A stretch of DNA of 64,000 bases from Halostagnicola sp. A-GB9-2 (GTDB taxonomy: Archaea; Halobacteriota; Halobacteria; Halobacteriales; Natrialbaceae): the NCBI RefSeq assembly GCF_030068615.1, contig NZ_JASJOC010000004.1, positions 186,001-250,000 on the forward strand. Reading direction: 5' to 3'. The notes beneath the pieces were generated by a model. It saw only the letters and a list, made by a program, of their open reading frames with translations. It did not search any database and was not told the origin of the DNA. This document shows positions 1 through 8,424 of the stretch, one piece after another. Position 1 is the stretch's first letter. Each line of letters starts with the position of its first letter. Made by a program: the position numbers and the translations under genes.

Positions 1-72
1 GCGCTTCAGGGGAACGATTACGTCGTCCTCGGGCGGACGAAGGAGTACCTCGAGCAACGCCGCCAGCACTGA
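1..72 (+). CDS. C-terminal end of an unidentified protein (truncated by window edge)
   Basis: Frame 1 is open from the first base and ends at TGA 70-72, giving the last 23 residues of a protein (ends YLEQRRQH). Codon use is typical of the neighbours. The fragment is too short to assign a family. The piece VVLGRTKEYLE would fit the end of a small regulatory or ligand-binding domain, but this is only an impression. Confidence 0.6.
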   Translation, partial: ALQGNDYVVLGRTKEYLEQRRQH

Positions 73-325
73 GCCCGGTTTCGCCCTGACGATAAGAGAC
101 TGAACTGTTCGACGATGATTTTCCTGTTCCGTTGCTTCTGGCCGAGTTCGTTGTCGACGCGACCAGTACAGTTCCGCCGGACCGAGACAACTGCGACGAA
201 CGTGGGACCGTTGCTCTCCGTTAGATAGTGCTAGTGGTCTCGAGTGGACAGTGCTATTGCTCTGCGCTGAACGGTGTCGTTGGTCTGGCACTGACTGGTG
301 CCGTCGCTCTGCACTGTAGCGCCAA

Positions 326-337
326 TAAAAATTTTTA
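326..337 (-). terminator. AT palindrome with T-run after the DUF1931-like gene
   Basis: A perfect 12-base palindrome (TAAAAATTTTTA) lies 11 bases past the stop of the leftward gene at 349. Read leftward it gives a run of five T, the usual archaeal intrinsic stop signal. Confidence 0.5.
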
Positions 338-348
338 GCGGGCGATCC

Positions 349-516
349 TTACAGGTCGCGGGGCTGGACCGTCTTCCGGTCGTTTGCTTCGGCACGTCGT
401 GCTGCGTCTTCGAGAAGCTCGTCGACTTCCTCGTCGAGTGCTTCGTAGAAGTCCGAGGCGACGTTCTTATCATCGAGCGCTTCTTTTACGGCGGCTTTGA
501 CGATCAGATCTGCCAT
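349..516 (-). CDS. Small histone-fold protein, DUF1931-like
   Basis: A 55-residue protein starting MADLIVKAAV and ending VQPRDL. The composition (short helix, long acidic helix DEEVDELLEDAARRAEAN, short strand and helix) matches the single histone-like fold of DUF1931 proteins that are common in haloarchaea. The family may bind DNA, but its role is not established. I chose the internal ATG at 514-516 because the family begins with MADL; the open frame continues upstream without family resemblance. A T-run follows the stop. Confidence 0.75.
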   Translation of the reverse strand: MADLIVKAAVKEALDDKNVASDFYEALDEEVDELLEDAARRAEANDRKTVQPRDL

Positions 517-755
517 ACGAAATGTTCGTTTCCGTTTCCCTCTTATAATTGTTTCGGTTACTACCGCCAATACCGGGTCTGCAGGGGCCAATTCGTCGGT
601 TCCGACGCCTGATTTCACCGGAAAATATATGTCCTATGAGTTTTCGATCGGTCTCTGACCGGCTAAATACCCCGAAGACCTGCTCGCGCGCGGTCCTCGA
701 GTGGGTTTGCAACGAGTGCCGACGGATTCGAGTAGGTGCGCCGACGAGAACGAAT

Positions 756-1529
756 ATGCGCGAACTTCTCGAGGCCGTCGCGGAGGGATCTCTCTCCCCG
801 GCCCAGGCCGAAGCCGAGCTCGCCGGGTACGTCACCGACGACGCCGGTCGATTCGATGCGACCCGTCGACAGCGACGCGGGATTCCCGAAGCGATCTTCG
901 CTCAGGGAAAATCACCCGAAGCGGTCGCGTCGCTGTCGACGACCGCACTCGAAACGACGGGACGAGCGCTCATAACTCGACTTTCGGATGAGCAAATCAG
1001 GGTTCTCGAGTCCGCTATCGACGACACCGAACCCGACGCGACCATCGATCACTGGAGCACATCGGCTCTCGTCCGAACAGCGGAGTACGAACGTCCGTCG
1101 CTCGAAGCGACGGTCGCGATCGCGACCGGAGGGACCGTCGACGCCCCGGTCGCCGACGAGGCACAGGTCGTCTGTGAAGATGCGGGGGCGACCGTGGACC
1201 GACTCGACGACGTCGGCGTTGCCGCGCTCGACCGCATACTCGATCAAGTCGATCGATTGCGGGCAGCGGACGTCGTGATCGTGGTCGCCGGCCGCGAGGG
1301 TGCGTTGCCGACTGTCGTCGCCGGACTGATCGATGCACCCGTGATCGGCGTGCCCGTCTCGAGTGGCTACGGATACGGTGGCGATGGTGAGGCCGCTCTC
1401 GCTGGCATGCTCCAGTCCTGTACCGTCCTTTCGGTCGTCAACATCGATGCCGGCTTCGTCGCTGGAGCCCAGGCGGCGCTTATCGCACAGGCCGTCGATC
1501 GAGCTGTGACACAGTCGAATGAGGGATAA
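756..1529 (+). CDS. larB: LarB, nickel-pincer cofactor biosynthesis carboxylase/hydrolase
   Basis: A 257-residue protein of the AIR-carboxylase superfamily. In bacteria LarB carboxylates and hydrolyses the pyridinium ring of nicotinic acid adenine dinucleotide, the first step towards the nickel-pincer cofactor. Residues 1-110 are the helical N-terminal part; residues 118-250 are the PurE-like domain with the GGTVDAPVADE stretch (125-135) and the glycine-rich GYGYGGDGE loop (204-212), both typical of LarB. I chose the ATG at 756 because MRELLEAVAEG begins the family homology; the open frame starts earlier at 549 but that part looks non-coding. larC and larE are not in the window, so cofactor synthesis here is inferred from the family only. 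Confidence 0.85.
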   Translation: MRELLEAVAEGSLSPAQAEAELAGYVTDDAGRFDATRRQRRGIPEAIFAQGKSPEAVASLSTTALETTGRALITRLSDEQIRVLESAIDDTEPDATIDHWSTSALVRTAEYERPSLEATVAIATGGTVDAPVADEAQVVCEDAGATVDRLDDVGVAALDRILDQVDRLRAADVVIVVAGREGALPTVVAGLIDAPVIGVPVSSGYGYGGDGEAALAGMLQSCTVLSVVNIDAGFVAGAQAALIAQAVDRAVTQSNEG

Positions 1530-1612
1530 TGATTTTTGACGACCCCGCTGAATAACTGATACCGGAAAAATATTCTTCTATAGCCCAAATATGAGTCTTC
1601 GATAGGGGAAGG

Positions 1613-1659
1613 TTATTTAGTACACTACCGATTATTTCTACGTGCCGGCAAACGCCGGT
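1613..1659 (+). promoter_or_regulatory. TATA-like box and leader hairpin before the small zinc-finger gene
   Basis: TTATTTAG at 1613-1620 is a plausible TATA element. A five-pair hairpin CCGGC-AAAC-GCCGG (1645-1658) ends seven bases before the ATG at 1665. If transcription starts about 26 bases after the TATA box the hairpin sits in a very short leader. Confidence 0.4.
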
Positions 1660-1664
1660 GAACT

Positions 1665-1814
1665 ATGCCAGAGTGTAACCACTGCAGTGCGCACGTCTCG
1701 GAGCGCTTCGTTCGCGTGTTTGCAGACGAACACGGTGACGTCCACGCGTGTACCAGCTGCTCGGCGAACGCAGGAATCGCAGAAGCTGCACGAGAACGCG
1801 CTCGACGCGTCTGA
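1665..1814 (+). CDS. Small double-CxxC zinc-finger protein (DUF7563-like)
   Basis: A 49-residue protein, MPECNHCSAHVSE at the N-terminus, with two cysteine pairs: C4/C7 (CNHC) and C29/C32 (CTSC). The spacing suggests one four-cysteine zinc site. Such very small zinc-finger proteins are numerous in haloarchaea and some affect motility or biofilm formation, but this one has no known role. It resembles the DUF7563 type from memory. It is separated by 98 bases from the following GIY-YIG gene on the same strand. Confidence 0.7.
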   Translation: MPECNHCSAHVSERFVRVFADEHGDVHACTSCSANAGIAEAARERARRV

Positions 1815-1912
1815 TCCCAACGCGAACAGAGACGATCACCACGCAACCGCTGAACCGTCCCCGAACACGGTAAAGGTCGGACTTTTTGTCGCCGCCGGCG
1901 AACCGATACTCG

Positions 1913-2161
1913 ATGAGTGATCACGTCGTTTACGTCCTCGAGTGTGCCGACGGGAGCCTTTACACGGGTTATACGACGGGCCTCGAGCGTCGCGTCGCCG
2001 AACACAACGCTGGTGACGGTGCGAAGTACACGAAACCGCGAACGCCCGTTGAGCTCGTCTATCACGAGCGATACGACTCGAAGTCGGCTGCGATGTCGCG
2101 TGAGTACGAGATCAAGCAGTGCTCGAGAACCGAAAAGGAACAGCTCGTCGACCTCGATTGA
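1913..2161 (+). CDS. GIY-YIG nuclease-fold protein (UvrC-like small domain)
   Basis: An 82-residue single-domain protein. The diagnostic motif appears as [17 protein letters not shown] (the Y-x(n)-YTG form of GIY-YIG), followed by the conserved arginine in LERRVAEHN and the glutamate in [11 protein letters not shown]. This is the YhbQ/UPF0213 class of small GIY-YIG proteins, presumed DNA endonucleases or repair-associated proteins. I took the ATG at 1913 because [11 protein letters not shown] is the usual family start; the open frame begins nine codons earlier. Confidence 0.85.
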   Translation: MSDHVVYVLECADGSLYTGYTTGLERRVAEHNAGDGAKYTKPRTPVELVYHERYDSKSAAMSREYEIKQCSRTEKEQLVDLD

Positions 2162-2219
2162 GCCGGTCTGTCGATGATCTGCCCCGTCGAGTACCCCAGA
2201 TCCTGCCGCCGCCGGCTCC

Positions 2220-2813
2220 CTAATCGTCCGTGTTCGCCGTCCGCGGCGAACTCACGTCGGGTTCGATGAAGGCGTACTCGGTGAGCATCCGTCCGAGTTT
2301 CTCCACGCGATTTTGGAGGCTCGGATCGACGAACGCCCGCCCGTCGATCGCATCGGGGTCGGCATCGAACTCTCCCGACGCGCCGCGGATACCGACCTGA
2401 TGTGGGAGCACCCAGCCGTGAACCCCTCGAACGGTGATACGCAGGTGATCGAGCGTCGAGCCGTAACTGCCGCCGCCGGCGGTCGCAAGGAGCCCGACGG
2501 TCGTGTCCTCGTATTCGTCGAATCCACAATAGTCGTGGAAGTTCTTCAGAACGCCGGAGTACGAGCCGTGATAGACCGGTGTTCCGAGCGCGACGGCATC
2601 CGCTTCACGGACGAGCCGCTTGACTTCCGTGCCGTCTCCCTGCCCTTCGATATCCGGGTCGTAGAGCGGGAGGTCGTACTCCTGAAGATCGAGAAGACGC
2701 GTCTGTGCACCCGCTTGCTCAGCGGCCCGGAGGGCGTATTTGAGCCCCGTTCGGGTGTAGCTTTCGTCCCGAAGGCTACCGGAAACGGCGAGGACGGAGG
2801 GACCACGTGTCAT
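2220..2813 (-). CDS. NADPH-dependent FMN reductase family protein
   Basis: A 197-residue flavodoxin-fold enzyme. The N-terminal phosphate-binding loop SGSLRDESYT (residues about 11-20) binds FMN; the GTPVYHGSYSGVLKNFHD stretch near residue 77 is the second flavin contact of the SsuE/ArsH-like NADPH-dependent FMN reductase family. The C-terminal acidic tail (after about 180) is probably a halophilic extension. It lies opposite in direction to the phosphohexomutase gene, with 150 bases between the two starts. The electron acceptor is unknown. Confidence 0.85.
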   Translation of the reverse strand: MTRGPSVLAVSGSLRDESYTRTGLKYALRAAEQAGAQTRLLDLQEYDLPLYDPDIEGQGDGTEVKRLVREADAVALGTPVYHGSYSGVLKNFHDYCGFDEYEDTTVGLLATAGGGSYGSTLDHLRITVRGVHGWVLPHQVGIRGASGEFDADPDAIDGRAFVDPSLQNRVEKLGRMLTEYAFIEPDVSSPRTANTDD

Positions 2814-2963
2814 AGGTGGATTATCATCTCGGTTGGGAAAACGTCATCGCCGTTCGAGTCCCCAATCGTCGTTCGGAGATTCGAACAGCGGCCTGGAACC
2901 GCCGATTCTTCGAAACGGATGCACGTCGTCGCTTTTTTCGCACCGGCCGCTGATACTCGCGCT

Positions 2964-4373
2964 ATGGAGACGATTTCGTTCGGAACCGACGGCTGGCGGG
3001 CGACACTCGAGGAGTTCACCACGCCTCGGGTGCGGATAGTCGGACAGGCAGTTGCAACGTATCTCCGGGACGAGGGACTCGAGGCACCCGTCGCGATCGG
3101 ATACGACGCCCGGGAAACCTCGCGCGGATTCGCGGAGGAACTGACGCGTGTCCTCTGTGCGAACGGGTTCGATGTTCTACTCAGCGATCGCGACCGCCCG
3201 ACGCCGCTGATCGCCCATGCTATCGTCGACAGGGATCTCGCCGGCGCGCTCGTCGTCACCGCCTCGCACAACCCGCCAGAGTACAACGGCGTCAAGTTCA
3301 TCCCCGAAGACGGCGCACCTGCGCTCCCGGACGTGATGGACGCCGTCGCCGATCGGCTCGCTGAACCCGATCCGCTTCCGGCCTCCGAACACGGCTCCGC
3401 CCGAGAGGTCGATTTCGTCGACTCCCACGCCGAGGCCGCGATGGACGTTCTCGAGGAGACGACTCGAACTCGCGCCGCCATATCCGATCTCACCGTCGCC
3501 TACGACGCGATGCACGGGAGCGGTCGAGGGACGACAGATCGGCTCCTCGAGGATGCCGGTGCCGCCGTCAACCGGTTGCGCTGCGACCTCGATCCCGAGT
3601 TCGGCGGAACCGGCCCCGAACCCGCCCCCGAGAATCTCGAGGAGTTGATCGAGATCGTTTCGGGAGAACCCGAGGACGATCGCTCCGATGTCGACCTCGG
3701 CATCGCGAACGACGGCGACGCGGATCGTCTCGCAATCGTCACTCCCGAACGGGGCTATCTCGACGAGAACCTGTTTTTCGCCGCGCTCTATGACTTCTTG
3801 CTCGAGTCGAACGACGGCGCTGCGGTCAGAACCGTGTCGACGACTTACCTGATCGATCGGGTCGCCGACGCACACGACGAATCCGTCCACGAGGTTCCCG
3901 TCGGCTTCAAGTGGGTCGCCCAGGCGATGGCCGACCACGACGCGGTCGTCGGCGGCGAGGAGTCCGGCGGGTTCACGGTTCGCGGCCACGTCCGCGAGAA
4001 AGACGGCGTCCTGATGGCCCTCCTCGCGGCGGCGATGCACGCGGAGGAACCGCTCGACGACCGCGTCGATCGATTGCTCGAGGAACACGGTACCGTCACG
4101 CAGGACAAGGTCAGCGTCGACTGCCCGGAGTCGGAAAAAGAGCGCGTTCTCCTCGATCTCGAGGAGGAAATCCCCGAAACGGTCGCTGGAACAGCGGTCG
4201 GGGACGTAAACACCGCGGACGGCTTCAAACTCCTGCTCGAGGACGGCTCGTGGCTTTTGGTTCGCCCGAGCGGTACCGAACCCGTGCTTCGAGTCTACGC
4301 CGAAGCGACCGACGAGGAACGAATCGAGGAGTTGCTCGCGGCTGGCGAGGAACTGCTCGAGCCGTTGGTCTGA
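2964..4373 (+). CDS. Phosphohexomutase (phosphoglucomutase/phosphomannomutase family)
   Basis: A 469-residue enzyme of the alpha-D-phosphohexomutase family. All four hallmark motifs are present: FGTDGWRA at 6-13, the phosphoserine loop TASHNP at 99-104 (Ser101), the metal-binding DGDADR near residue 252 and the sugar-phosphate loop RPSGTEP near 434. The family interconverts hexose (or glucosamine) 1- and 6-phosphates for glycan, glycoprotein and polymer synthesis; which sugar is used cannot be read from the motifs. The start at ATG 2964 gives the standard family N-terminus, although the reading frame is open from 2313 through the antisense of the flavoprotein gene. Confidence 0.9.
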   Translation: METISFGTDGWRATLEEFTTPRVRIVGQAVATYLRDEGLEAPVAIGYDARETSRGFAEELTRVLCANGFDVLLSDRDRPTPLIAHAIVDRDLAGALVVTASHNPPEYNGVKFIPEDGAPALPDVMDAVADRLAEPDPLPASEHGSAREVDFVDSHAEAAMDVLEETTRTRAAISDLTVAYDAMHGSGRGTTDRLLEDAGAAVNRLRCDLDPEFGGTGPEPAPENLEELIEIVSGEPEDDRSDVDLGIANDGDADRLAIVTPERGYLDENLFFAALYDFLLESNDGAAVRTVSTTYLIDRVADAHDESVHEVPVGFKWVAQAMADHDAVVGGEESGGFTVRGHVREKDGVLMALLAAAMHAEEPLDDRVDRLLEEHGTVTQDKVSVDCPESEKERVLLDLEEEIPETVAGTAVGDVNTADGFKLLLEDGSWLLVRPSGTEPVLRVYAEATDEERIEELLAAGEELLEPLV

Positions 4374-4504
4374 GACGACTCGCTCGCCACAATCCGCGGA
4401 CGACTCATTCGGCAGTTTCTCCCCCATTCGTGGTGGCGATCACACTTCGCCTGGTTGCGTTTGCCGGGTCCGAATTTACCCGTCTCACCGTCCTATCAGT
4501 CTCC

Positions 4505-4912
4505 ATGAGCGATCAGGCGGGTGTCGCCCGGATGGAACTCGAGCCGGACGCCTGGCACCAGAACGACGACGGAAACTACTACCTCGACTGCCCGGAATGT
4601 GGCTCGGCGGCGACGCTGATGAACGTCGTCGAGCACAACCGCTGTAACGGGTATCTCGACCAGCAGGAAGGTGAGACGGAACTCGACGAGGGGCGCATGG
4701 AGTGTACGGCGAAGCTCACGCTAGAGCTTGCGTACACCTCCGATCCTGCGGTGGAGGCGTCCGATGACGATGTCGGTGGCGAAGCACACTCTGACGATGA
4801 TAGCTTCGCCAACGGTGATGAGATGGATGCGAGCCTCGAGGAGGACGACGGCGTCACTGGCGAAGGGACGCCGCCGGGATCGGGTGGGACGGTCGACGAC
4901 GAGCAGGAATAA
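4505..4912 (+). CDS. Haloarchaeal hypothetical protein with CxxC and acidic tail
   Basis: A 135-residue protein. Residues about 10-75 form a compact N-terminal part with DCPECGSAATLMNVVEHNRC (CxxC plus further cysteines in NRC and MEC), suggesting a metal-binding ribbon. The last 60 residues are low-complexity Asp/Glu/Ser/Gly and probably disordered. ATG 4505 is used; MELEPDAWHQ (4532) is an alternative start. No function is known to me. Confidence 0.65.
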   Translation: MSDQAGVARMELEPDAWHQNDDGNYYLDCPECGSAATLMNVVEHNRCNGYLDQQEGETELDEGRMECTAKLTLELAYTSDPAVEASDDDVGGEAHSDDDSFANGDEMDASLEEDDGVTGEGTPPGSGGTVDDEQE

Positions 4913-5071
4913 GGTCGTAACGAGCAGGGATAAGGCGGAACGAACAGGGATACAGACGCGACCAGTAATTATATTTGCTCTCACGGGTGGTCGCTCCCGA
5001 GGTGTACGACCGGATTGGCGCTATCTGGGAGCAGTTCGATTCCTGAACTGCTGTGACCCCGGAATTGCGTT

Positions 5072-5602
5072 CTAGTTGACGGGCTCGGCGGGAACGCCGA
5101 CGACGGTCGTCTCCGGGCTCACGTCGCTCGTCACGACCGACCCAGCACCGACCGCCGCGTTCTCCCCGATCGTAATGTCGCCCAACAGCGTCGCGTTCGC
5201 CCCGATCTGGACCCCGTCCTCGAGCGTCGGGTGTCGTTTGACGGGTTTGTTCGTGTCCCCGCCGAGGGTGACACCGTGATACATGTGCACGTCATCACCG
5301 ATTTCGGCCGTCTCGCCGATTACGACGCCCATTCCGTGATCGATCGTTACGCGCCGTCCGATCGACGCGCCGGGGTGGATTTCGATGCCGGTGAGGAACC
5401 GGACGAACTGCGAGAACACTCGAGCGAGAAGCTTGAAACCCAGATTCCAGAGCCGGTGATTGATCCGGTGCGCCCAGACGGCGTGCAATCCGGAGTAACA
5501 GAGCACGACCTCGAGACAGCCGGTTGCGGCGGGGTCGCGATTGCACATCGTGAGCGCGTCCTCGCGTATTCGCCCGATCATCGGCTCTCGTGTGACGTCC
5601 AA
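5072..5602 (-). CDS. cysE: Serine O-acetyltransferase
   Basis: A 176-residue left-handed parallel beta-helix acyltransferase. It carries the CysE signature: [13 protein letters not shown], the catalytic [17 protein letters not shown] stretch, HGVTLGG and KRHPTLED, followed by hexapeptide repeats such as [14 protein letters not shown]. It makes O-acetylserine from serine and acetyl-CoA for cysteine synthesis. The length is that of the short EpsC-like archaeal and bacterial forms, which lack the long N-terminal helical domain. No cysteine synthase is adjacent. Confidence 0.9.
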   Translation of the reverse strand: MDVTREPMIGRIREDALTMCNRDPAATGCLEVVLCYSGLHAVWAHRINHRLWNLGFKLLARVFSQFVRFLTGIEIHPGASIGRRVTIDHGMGVVIGETAEIGDDVHMYHGVTLGGDTNKPVKRHPTLEDGVQIGANATLLGDITIGENAAVGAGSVVTSDVSPETTVVGVPAEPVN

Positions 5603-5814
5603 CTCGGCTGTTCGTGAGCAACCCGTTTTGCCCGTTCGAGTCGATCCCCAATACTGGGCCGGCTACAACACCGTGCCACAGTCGTTCGCCGTCGATTCCT
5701 GTCGATTCGGCCGATGTGGCAGGCGGTTACCATATCACCACCTCACGAACGGCTTTGTGAAAACCCCTTCGAGGTCGCTCTTTCAAGCGTTCTCGCGCTT
5801 CGAGGTTCGTTAGA

Positions 5815-6522
5815 TCACTTCCCTCGAGCGAGTCGCGTCCCGATACGGTCGGGAAGCCCGGCCGCGTCGACGGCCTCCTGAACGCTCTCGATGTCGTACT
5901 CGACGCGATGGGTTTCGACGGTCATGGCGTCGAGATCCGCGACGGCGTACCCCGCCCGCGGATCGCCGTCTCGAGGCTGTCCGACGCTCCCCGGATTGAC
6001 GACGATCCCCTCCGCGTACGTCTCGACGTGCTGGACGTGTGTATGGCCAAGGATGAGGATATCCTCGTCCTCGAGCAGTCGCGGCGAGAAGTCCTCCGGA
6101 CGGGTGTACCGATCCGGATCGTCGGGGTGGCCGTGGATCAGCTTCATTCGGCCGTCGAATTCGACGCGTTCTTCGGGCAGAGATCTAAGCCAGTCGCGCT
6201 GGTCGTCGGTCAGTTCCGCCTGCGCGTGTTCGACGCCGGCGCGGGCCATTCCGTTGAATCGGAACGACGTTCCCTCGACGACGGCGGCGTCGTGGTTTCC
6301 GATCACCGTCGGAACGTCGCGATCGCGTGGCTCTCCCGTCCGCGTCCCGACGGCGCTCAACATCGCGCCTTCTCGGAGAGCTTCCACGCACTCGGCCGGC
6401 CACGGATTGTAGCCGACCACGTCGCCGGCACACACCAGCTCGTCGACCGGCGGCATGTCCTCGAGGACGGCCTTGAGGGCGATCCGGTTGCCGTGGATGT
6501 CGGAAATGAGGCCGACGTTCAT
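5815..6522 (-). CDS. Calcineurin-like metallophosphoesterase (YfcE/MJ0936 type)
   Basis: A 235-residue protein with the metallophosphoesterase metal ligands in order: GLISDIHGN at the start, CAGDVVGYNPWP, VIGNHD, LIHGHPDD and LGHTHVQ. This is the small UPF0025/YfcE-like phosphodiesterase class that needs two metals. The ATG at 6522 puts the first metal motif at residues 3-10; a GTG three codons upstream is possible. The substrate is unknown. It is 80 bases downstream of purO on the same strand. Confidence 0.85.
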   Translation of the reverse strand: MNVGLISDIHGNRIALKAVLEDMPPVDELVCAGDVVGYNPWPAECVEALREGAMLSAVGTRTGEPRDRDVPTVIGNHDAAVVEGTSFRFNGMARAGVEHAQAELTDDQRDWLRSLPEERVEFDGRMKLIHGHPDDPDRYTRPEDFSPRLLEDEDILILGHTHVQHVETYAEGIVVNPGSVGQPRDGDPRAGYAVADLDAMTVETHRVEYDIESVQEAVDAAGLPDRIGTRLARGK

Positions 6523-6602
6523 GGGAGACACAACTCGCTCGAGGCGTTTGTAGCTTCCTGCGGTTCGGCGGTGACCTCGGCTGGGAAAAGCAGCGCCGCC
6601 GA

Positions 6603-7193
6603 TCAGTCGCCGTTTTCGATCGCCGTCTCGAACCCGTCTTCGGTTCGGACGACGCCCGCCGCACAGACGGCGTGTTCGAACTCGAGGTCGTAGGCCTCGC
6701 CTGCGGCCTCTTTGGCACTCGTGGCTTCGAACTCGAACGCTCCGGGAGTGTCCGTCTCGTAGGTCGCGACGAGCGTCGGCTCCTCGACGGTTTTGACGAT
6801 GAGTGAGTCCTTCCGAACCGTGGCGATCAGCGCCTCGCCGTCCGCACCGATCGTCGCGGCGATCCGCGGCGTATCGTAATCGTCTTTTTCGTAGTCGAGC
6901 GCGAGCAAACTCGTCGCGAGCGCGTCCCGCGCGGGATAGCCCCGCTCGAGTTTCTCCGCGATCGGATCGACGTGTGACCCGTTTCCGAAGGCGGCCGTCT
7001 CCCCTTTCGGGGTCTCGACCGTGCGAAGGCAGTTGTACCCGACGTACGGATTGTCGGTCTCCGGTGCGTCTTCAGTTGGGCCGACGGTCAAGGCGTCCTC
7101 TCGAGCGGTTATCTTTCGGTTCGGGAACGACCGCGAGGAGACGCGGTAGGCTCCCACATCGGGGCCGACGACGACGAAGCGTCCAACGTACAT
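6603..7193 (-). CDS. purO: Archaeal IMP cyclohydrolase PurO
   Basis: A 196-residue protein starting [12 protein letters not shown], the conserved N-terminus of the archaeal PurO family, with RSFPNR and the NCLRTV region in the first third and the [21 protein letters not shown] block in the middle. PurO closes the purine ring, converting FAICAR to IMP, the last step of purine synthesis; archaea use this enzyme instead of the bacterial PurH C-terminal activity. The length is normal for the family. The other pur genes are not in this window. Confidence 0.9.
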   Translation of the reverse strand: MYVGRFVVVGPDVGAYRVSSRSFPNRKITAREDALTVGPTEDAPETDNPYVGYNCLRTVETPKGETAAFGNGSHVDPIAEKLERGYPARDALATSLLALDYEKDDYDTPRIAATIGADGEALIATVRKDSLIVKTVEEPTLVATYETDTPGAFEFEATSAKEAAGEAYDLEFEHAVCAAGVVRTEDGFETAIENGD

Positions 7194-7465
7194 ACTCGGG
7201 GATGGACAGAGAGCGGAAAAGGGGTATCGGTTCTGATTTGATTTGCGTCCTCGTCCGAACTAATTTCGGATAATCGATCGATGGAGCGCATACGCACTGA
7301 AATAGACCACTGTATCGTTCTTTGTGCAAATTGTCACAGGATCGAACAAGGTCACTCGCGCACGTCTGGAACGTAGTACGAATTATCCGTCTCGGTTCGT
7401 TTTCGCTTTGATTCGCTACTGAACCCGGCCCCGTCTCAGGATTTGAATGGTTACAAACCGAAAGC

Positions 7466-7476
7466 GATAAACTATA
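7466..7476 (+). promoter_or_regulatory. TATA-like box of the tRNA-Gln gene
   Basis: An AT-rich element (GATAAACTATA) is centred about 30 bases ahead of the mature tRNA 5' end, after 270 bases with no recognisable gene (7194-7465). Position and sequence fit an archaeal TATA box. Confidence 0.5.
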
Positions 7477-7501
7477 CCCTCCCCAATCTATGGTCGCACG
7501 A

Positions 7502-7574
7502 AGTCCATTAGGGTAGTGGCCAATCCTTCTGCCTTCTGGGGGCCGAGACCCTGGTTCGAATCCAGGATGGACTA
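7502..7574 (+). tRNA. tRNA-Gln (anticodon CUG)
   Basis: A 73-base tRNA without encoded CCA. The acceptor strands AGTCCAT (7502-7508) and ATGGACT (7567-7573) pair perfectly, with A as discriminator. The D-loop contains AGTGGCCA. The T-arm CCTGG-TTCGAAT-CCAGG is perfect. Anticodon CTG is at 7536-7538 in the loop TTCTGGG. The anticodon stem CTGCC/GGCCG has one T-C mismatch at the second pair. No intron is apparent. The D-stem includes one or two G-U pairs depending on register. A T-rich stretch follows. Confidence 0.85.
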
Positions 7575-7698
7575 TCCTCTTACTTCAACTCGAGCAGTTT
7601 ACCGTTCCCCTCTCCTGTTCTCCAGTCGAAACAAGGGGGTCTCAACCGGCGTCCGATCTGTCGGAAGAACTATTTAAATACATTTCGTACACGATGGT

Positions 7699-8418
7699 AT
7701 GAATAGACGATCGTTTCTCGCTATCGCCGGGAGTGGATCCCTCGCGACCACTGCCGGATGTCTCGACGAGTTCGGGAGTGACGATGATAGCGGCGATGGG
7801 GACGAGTCGGAGTACGAAACCGACTCCTTCGAGGGAACGGAGATCCCGCTCGCTCCCGCGGAGGACGTTCACGAGTGGTTCGAGGAAGACGAGGCGAAGT
7901 TCGTTGATACCCGCGGCGTCAGTCAGTACGACGCCGGACACATCCCCGGTGCCGTCCTGAGTCCGGGAATCGATAACGAAGGGGACGACCCGACCGACGA
8001 CTGGTCGACCGACACGCGGGTCGTAACCTACTGTGACTGTCCGCACTCGCTCGCCGTCCGGCGCGGAGCCGATCTCAAGGCGGACGGATTCGAAGACGTC
8101 TATGCGATCGACGAAGGCTACAACGGCTGGGAACAAGCTGGCTATCCGACGGAGTATAACGAAGCCGATGCCGATGTCGAAACGTACGAGATCGAAGGCG
8201 AATCGGATCCGTCCCACGAGGACGAGTACGTCCACATCTCTACCGCCGACGGCGGAAGCTACGAGGTCGCCCCAATCGACGGCGACGGAATCTACGAAAC
8301 CGAAATCCGATTCCCCGATCTGACTGACGACTCCGAACTGATCGTCGAGGCACCCGATTACACCGTCGAAGGCACGCTCAAGGAGTTGACTGACGAACCC
8401 GTTACCGCCGATAGCTGA
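7699..8418 (+). CDS. Rhodanese-domain lipoprotein (Tat-type signal)
   Basis: A 239-residue exported protein. MNRRSFLAIAG is a twin-arginine signal and TAGC (cysteine near 21) is a lipobox, so it is probably membrane-anchored outside the cell. After an acidic linker, residues about 50-150 form a rhodanese domain with VDTRGVSQYDAGHIPGAV and the active loop CDCPHSLAVR, where the first or second cysteine would be the sulfur carrier. The remaining 80 residues form a beta-rich tail of unknown role. Rhodaneses transfer sulfane sulfur; the natural acceptor is unknown. Confidence 0.85.
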   Translation: MNRRSFLAIAGSGSLATTAGCLDEFGSDDDSGDGDESEYETDSFEGTEIPLAPAEDVHEWFEEDEAKFVDTRGVSQYDAGHIPGAVLSPGIDNEGDDPTDDWSTDTRVVTYCDCPHSLAVRRGADLKADGFEDVYAIDEGYNGWEQAGYPTEYNEADADVETYEIEGESDPSHEDEYVHISTADGGSYEVAPIDGDGIYETEIRFPDLTDDSELIVEAPDYTVEGTLKELTDEPVTADS

Positions 8419-8424
8419 GCCGTC

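Noticed and set aside
549-755. N-terminal extension of LarB from the upstream in-frame ATG
   Set aside because: The extra 69 residues are Arg/Ser/Cys-rich without family resemblance, and run over the start of the divergent small gene's upstream region.
3177-4427. Long leftward open frame (416 residues) antisense to the phosphohexomutase
   Set aside because: It is a shadow of the GC-rich codon pattern. The forward frame has all family motifs; the antisense product has none.
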